Below, one piece after another: positions 59,543 to 64,000 of a stretch of DNA of 64,000 nucleotides. The position numbers were made by a program, and so were the translations under genes. Under the pieces are notes generated by a model, which had not been told where the DNA came from, did not search any database, and worked only from the letters and a program-made list of their open reading frames with translations. Every line of letters begins with the position of its first letter. Position 1 is the stretch's first letter. This stretch comes from Gracilaria domingensis (lineage: Eukaryota; Rhodophyta; Florideophyceae; Gracilariales; Gracilariaceae), in contig VCMS01000001.1 of NCBI GenBank assembly GCA_022539475.1, forward strand, positions 186,001 through 250,000, in the 5' to 3' direction.

Positions 59543-61297
59543 TTAGTGAAGCTTTATACCTGATTGCCGGGCATGCATTTCAATAGCAGCACAAAGTTCT
59601 GTATCCATCTCGACCCACTTCGACCCGCTCCTCAGCATGTCCCATACTTTTCGCATATGCTCAGCACCAATTTCAACAGAGGAGTGGCATACCACTGCCT
59701 TTCTAATGTACAGCTTTGCTTTGGCCACGTCGACCAGCATTCCATCTCGGGCAGTTAGCAAAAGGTCCGCTAAGGCGTACATGGCGTTTACGTCTTCCTC
59801 CTGAGCCAAGGACTCATAGAGCTCGACTGCTCTTCCAGGGTTTGGTTGAAGTCCGTCTATTTCGCTCTGCAACAAAGTTGCTAGGTTATACATCGCATGC
59901 ACGTGCTTCCTTGAACTAAGTACACGTTCATAAAGCGACATTGCAGCCCTGGGATCTGGGTCTACCCCATCCCCTCCAGTTTGCCATATGGTCGCAAGGT
60001 TATACATTGCTCCGATATGATTTCCTCGGTCAATTGCTTGTTTGTACAGAACAATGGCCTCCTTCAAATTCGGGTTAAATCCCTCAGCTCCATAGTGCCG
60101 CAGCAGTGCGAGGCTGAACATGGCCTCTGCATTTTGTTCGACATAAATAGCTTTCTCGTATAACGCAATTGCCTTTCCAATGTCTCGGTTCAGCCCTTCC
60201 CCACCTTTTTCAAGGAGAAGACCTAAGTTGAACATGGCATACGGATCATTCCATTCTGATATAAGGCGTTCGTAGAGCTTAGCTGCTAGAGGGGCATTTT
60301 GCGCCACTCCTGTCGTCCCGACAGCCAGTAACACGGCCAGGCTATAAATCGCACGTACATATCCCAACTCTTCAACTGCTAGCTTCTGTTGCCTAGATGC
60401 AGCGCAGCTTTTCCTAATATCTTCGTATCCCGCTTGCTTCGTTAGTATATGCTTGGACAGGCCTCGGCTTCGCAAATGAATTGCCCCTTTATCGACTGCC
60501 ATTTTGAGCAAACCCAAACGAGTTCTACCGTTTTCAACCGAGAACCTTTCTGGTTCAATTTCAAGTACACGACAAATGCTCTCATTTCCAGAACCCGCTG
60601 ATTCCACACATGCAATTGCCTGGGCAATATCACATAAAGCACGTAGCGGAGCCCTGTTCGTCTGTGTCAGAAACAACAGTTTCTGCATCGCTAATGAGGC
60701 CTCTTGGTTGTGGTCTTGTGGGTCGCATACGAGATATGCGTTCAGTATATCCATAAGTGGTTGATAAACGTACCCCTTATCTCCTTCTAGACGCAATACG
60801 TTCTCACAAGCTGGTAGAACATGCTCACGGAATTTGGCTTTGTCCTCGTCAGCAACCTCGACAGATACTGCTGTTTTGGATAGCATGGTTGCGACAAAAC
60901 TTCGCAAGATATCGAGACCTCGATAGCAATCTTCTGAGTTTTCGCCGAAGTCGAATAATAGTTCCATGCATTTCATAAGCGCATCTACATTTCCATGTTG
61001 CAAAGCTGCCATCTCGTAAAGAGTCGACGCTCGTGAAGGCTCTAAAGTGCTTGCGAGACGCATCATAATATCTACAGCGTTCCCTTCGACGCCAATGGAA
61101 GATGGAGGATTCGAAAGGTTGTAGTGATCTCTCACTGCGTCTTGCACCAATAAGCAAGTATGCATTAGAACGGCATCATCTGCTTCTTCATAGCGGACGG
61201 ACTGTACTCGCTTCACAGGAAGGTCCACAAAGTTGCTAATAACACCGCCTACATCGTCACGAATTAGCGGAGTCTTATAGCCTACAATACAAGGTTG
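59543..61297 (-). CDS. Sel1-repeat protein, C-terminal part of a large split gene
   Basis: An open frame (extends upstream to 61363 without an ATG) whose last 300 residues carry at least six Sel1-like (TPR-type) repeats: YAMFNLGLLLEKGGEG, EAMFSLALLRHYGAEG, GAMYNLATIWQTGGDG, HAMYNLATLLQSEIDG and NAMYALADLLLT, each with a following LYE or LYK helix. These form helical solenoids for protein binding. The first 280 residues are helical without a known motif. It lacks its own ATG near the 5' end, and the membrane ORF upstream ends in the overlap. The two are therefore best read as one gene (see the entry at 61333-63912). Confidence 0.75.
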   Translation of the reverse strand, partial: QPCIVGYKTPLIRDDVGGVISNFVDLPVKRVQSVRYEEADDAVLMHTCLLVQDAVRDHYNLSNPPSSIGVEGNAVDIMMRLASTLEPSRASTLYEMAALQHGNVDALMKCMELLFDFGENSEDCYRGLDILRSFVATMLSKTAVSVEVADEDKAKFREHVLPACENVLRLEGDKGYVYQPLMDILNAYLVCDPQDHNQEASLAMQKLLFLTQTNRAPLRALCDIAQAIACVESAGSGNESICRVLEIEPERFSVENGRTRLGLLKMAVDKGAIHLRSRGLSKHILTKQAGYEDIRKSCAASRQQKLAVEELGYVRAIYSLAVLLAVGTTGVAQNAPLAAKLYERLISEWNDPYAMFNLGLLLEKGGEGLNRDIGKAIALYEKAIYVEQNAEAMFSLALLRHYGAEGFNPNLKEAIVLYKQAIDRGNHIGAMYNLATIWQTGGDGVDPDPRAAMSLYERVLSSRKHVHAMYNLATLLQSEIDGLQPNPGRAVELYESLAQEEDVNAMYALADLLLTARDGMLVDVAKAKLYIRKAVVCHSSVEIGAEHMRKVWDMLRSGSKWVEMDTELCAAIEMHARQSGIKLH

Positions 61298-61332
61298 CTG
61301 TAGCAAGCCTTTGCTTTCCAACTCGAACTTAC

Positions 61333-63912
61333 ATATGACAGCACGAAACGAAAGGGAGGCCACTCATTCCACGTTGTAAACGAAGATTTCGTTGTCGTTT
61401 GCAATATTGCAGTCCCGGAAAGCTGTTGATCGGTGTTGATGTAGTCGACATCGACGTAGGAAATATTCAGTTCCTTCTGCCAGTCTCTAAAACCCTCTAG
61501 ACGTCCTAGAAATGCGTCTCGCCACCACCGCCACTGAAATTCTTTGGAATCAGCTGAAACCTGAATTATACACTCATCTGGAGCTCTAAGTTTCAACAGG
61601 ATTGCTATTCTTTGCGGCCCACATATAGGTGTTATTTTCAATTGCGCATACGTTTGACTGTCAGTTACATTTCCAAACGTTCCAGACCTCTCTGAAGTCG
61701 GGTCGAGACCACCTGCTTTTGATTCCGACTGTTGCACATTGCAGCTTTCGTTTTTCGCACATGTTTTCACATGTAGAGAAGGAAATGATAGAACAAAGAG
61801 CATAATAGTTGCTACATAAACATCATCTTCAGCGTATGTGTATAGTTGCGCATGAGGTAGAAGAATAGATTCCAAAAAGTTCTGCAACTCCCATATTAAT
61901 CGACATTGAACACATCGGCGATTCAAAACTTCCGAATACTGACTCCCTTCCAGTAAGGCCACGATTGCCCTGCTTAAAGGCACCCGAAACTCGAGTTCAC
62001 GAAAGTCTTTCTTGTTTGTTGTATTGAAGAAATCATCTCCGGACTTTCCTTCATTTCTATTAACCCATCGCGCAAGAGACGAACGGAGTGACTCCATACG
62101 ATAACCCATAAATGTTATAAATTGGTCCATAAACTTGTATTTATGAGTCTGGTCTGCTATCCGACGCTCCAGTCGCCTTTTCTCCAGTTCATAGTTGATC
62201 GCTCGAACTCTTGTACCACATTCTTCCATAGTTTGTCCAATTTCGCACAATTCAATGTTGTCGGGCGCAAGACAGAAGGCTCTCCATTCCTCGTTTAGTT
62301 CCTTGACGAGAAAGGAAACCTGAGCTCCCGATACAAGCGCCATCCAAACATCAATCAGCTCCCCTACCTTGGCAACGAGTCTGTTGTTTATGGAGGGCAG
62401 TGAGATCAAGTTCATACCGATTGGAAACGCGCTTCGAATCAAACCGTTGTCCGCTGTATAGAGATGTTTTCTCGCTGGTCTATTTCGAGAGACCGGCTGA
62501 TTGGGAACATTTAGCTGCGCGCGTAAGGTAGCGATCGCTTGGTCACTATCCACATTGCTACAAGTATGTTCGAGATATACTGCTACTGATGAGTCTGAAG
62601 AGCTGCTACTTGAAGAAGACGAACTGTGATCACTTGAACTGGTTGATGTGCTTTCAACTGACTTACGACACTCTCTTTGTTTGGCTTTGCATTGACGAGA
62701 AAGCATACCCATGTAGATCAAAATAGTTAACCATTCCAGTTTGTTGATGTCAAACTCACGTATCTCTCGAACATGAATCCATTTAACAGGAAGCTCTGTG
62801 ATAAACTCCGTGAGAACTTCGCGATATGCATCATAGCCATAAGGAATGAGATCGTCGTACTCCTCTAAGCCCTCCAAATCTTTAAGATGTGGAACGCGAA
62901 ACGGAAGAGCCCTCCCACTCCGAATGGCTAACTCGAATAGTTCCTGTTTCACAACGCGTCCATCACTCATATGTGACTCAGCGGGCCACGCATCCCAGAG
63001 GAACGGGCCCGAACCTTGACCATACTCGTGATCGGGCCATAGTTGCAGCGTTGCGGACGCTAGCACCTGTGTACTAAAGTATCGACCCCGACGCCGCAAC
63101 CTATCTAATGCGGTCAGGCTATGATCATATGGCTGCGCGTCCGGATCTGGAACGACATCGAACTCAGAAAGCCAGTCCTTGAGACCTTGAGCTGCAAAGG
63201 CTGCTGCCCAATGCACCCAAACCTCTACTGGTTTGAGAGGAACTTGCCTCAACGAGTGCTTTCTAGAATGACCACACAGCGAGAGCAAGCGGTCACAGAC
63301 AAAAGCAAGGAAGATGCGTATCCATTGAGCAGCGCCGTAAAAAGGATCCAACAAATGAATCTTGTCGTCTGCGTGAGTGAGTACATCAATATCACGATAC
63401 GCCAAGTAGCTGTGCAGGTGTCCATGCATAATCTGGTTGTCGATAATCTTCTCGTTGACCAAAATATGATCGACAACGTAGGCTGCAGTAACTGGTTCAT
63501 CAGCAACATCCTTCTTTTGTTTGCCATGTCGCATGCCCGGCAGACGATAGGTAATACCAATCGCTTTCAGAGCCAATATGGAGTTCTTTGCCCAGGAACG
63601 AAAACAGTTCAGCTGCCACAATCCCCACAGCGTGCGAAACATGTGTCTTAGGGCGAACAGAGAGGCAATTAGGGCAGCACATGTTTCCTTGAAGTCACCC
63701 GCGAGTCCTTGTACTACGCAATACGCAAGAACGTACAAGAAGGGGATACCACTCCAAAAAAGGTTGTGGTAGGCGGCATTGCGAGTGTGCTTGACAGTTC
63801 TCCACTTCTCAGATATGAAATCTTTCTCAGAAATTATGGTCCATGGTGCAAACGCTGCGACATAGGCGCATAGCACGAACCAGAACGAATCAGCAAGATC
63901 GTTCACATCCAT
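61333..63912 (-). CDS. large membrane protein, N-terminal part of the same split gene
   Basis: Begins at the ATG 63910-63912. The first 230 residues hold several hydrophobic segments (FWFVLCAYVAAFAPWTII, FWSGIPFLYVLAYCVV, AALIASLFALRHMF, IRIFLAFVCDRLL). A soluble middle follows, with a long Ser run (SSDHSSSSSSSSSSDSS, about 420-440), helical segments and a Cys pair (RRCVQCRL). The open frame would end at 61282 after 876 codons. At 61332-61298 a GTAAGT...CTACAG stretch of 35 nt fits a phase-0 intron that joins exactly into the Sel1 frame, giving a product of about 1444 residues. If 35 nt is too short to splice, a 1-nt frameshift near 61340 is the alternative. The function is unknown; a membrane-anchored scaffold is plausible. 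Confidence 0.7.
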
Positions 63913-64000
63913 ATACTGCAGCGGACAATGTTCATACAGGGCCGAGGTTGTACGAAGGAAGTGACACCGGGAAAAGCCGTATCACGGAACCTGTTCAAAG
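63913..64000. other. upstream flank of the last gene
   Basis: 88 bp of leader or promoter DNA before the window ends; nothing recognised. Confidence 0.3.

Noticed and set aside
1-64000. CRISPR arrays, insertion sequences, bacterial operons
   Set aside because: No regularly spaced repeats, no transposase, no ribosome-binding-site-led gene strings; gene content is nuclear eukaryotic.

Overview
This window is nuclear eukaryotic DNA, most consistent with a red alga and perhaps a florideophyte such as Chondrus or a relative. Genes are nearly intronless. The few introns are short (94-154 nt) with GT-AG ends. Housekeeping proteins are clearly eukaryotic (RPB3, RFC small subunit, GNL1, SLX1, cap guanine-N7 methyltransferase, AGC kinase, classical PTP). 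An anthranilate synthase alpha subunit carries an N-terminal extension like a plastid transit peptide. Intergenic DNA is long and AT-richer than the genes. Some promoters are extremely GC-rich with (CG)n tracts. The species call is inference, not a match.

Layout. 1-2072: 3' part of an AGC kinase gene. 2073-8310: mostly non-coding, with the cap methyltransferase on the minus strand and a doubtful small membrane ORF directly behind it. 8311-12312: gene-poor. 12313-15555 (-): NB-ARC/WD40 STAND protein, divergent across a GC-rich promoter from an alpha/beta hydrolase (+, two exons, apparent 1-nt frameshift near its start). 18079-19711 (-): two-exon protein tyrosine phosphatase. 21042-22841 (+): plastid-type TrpE. 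23647-26493 (+): FAD oxidase fused to a decayed cyclopropane-synthase-like domain. 26583-29183 (-): GT61-like type II glycosyltransferase. 30809-41636 (-): four consecutive paralogous bZIP genes. 42709-43815 (-), 53930-54574 (+) and 55828-57258 (+): three paralogous F-box proteins that end in a SPOC-like domain. Between them lie GNL1, RPB3, two small membrane proteins, SLX1 and an RFC subunit. 58510-59029 (-): two-exon glutaredoxin. 59543-63912 (-): a very large membrane/Sel1-repeat protein, split between two frames.

The most interesting content is regulatory. First, the bZIP array has a shared, unnamed N-terminal domain with a Cys cluster, and its basic regions lack the invariant Arg of the N-x7-R signature. 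Second, the F-box-SPOC family suggests SCF substrate adaptors that could read phosphoserine peptides, possibly the RNA polymerase II tail. Both families look duplicated and sit within about 27 kb of each other. I found no CRISPR, no insertion sequences and no convincing tRNA or rRNA genes, but there are several strong inverted repeats in the spacers.

The genes do not form one pathway. Most are housekeeping genes in mixed orientation, as expected for a eukaryotic chromosome. Several starts were moved to the first in-frame ATG where the longest open frame began with TTG or GTG.
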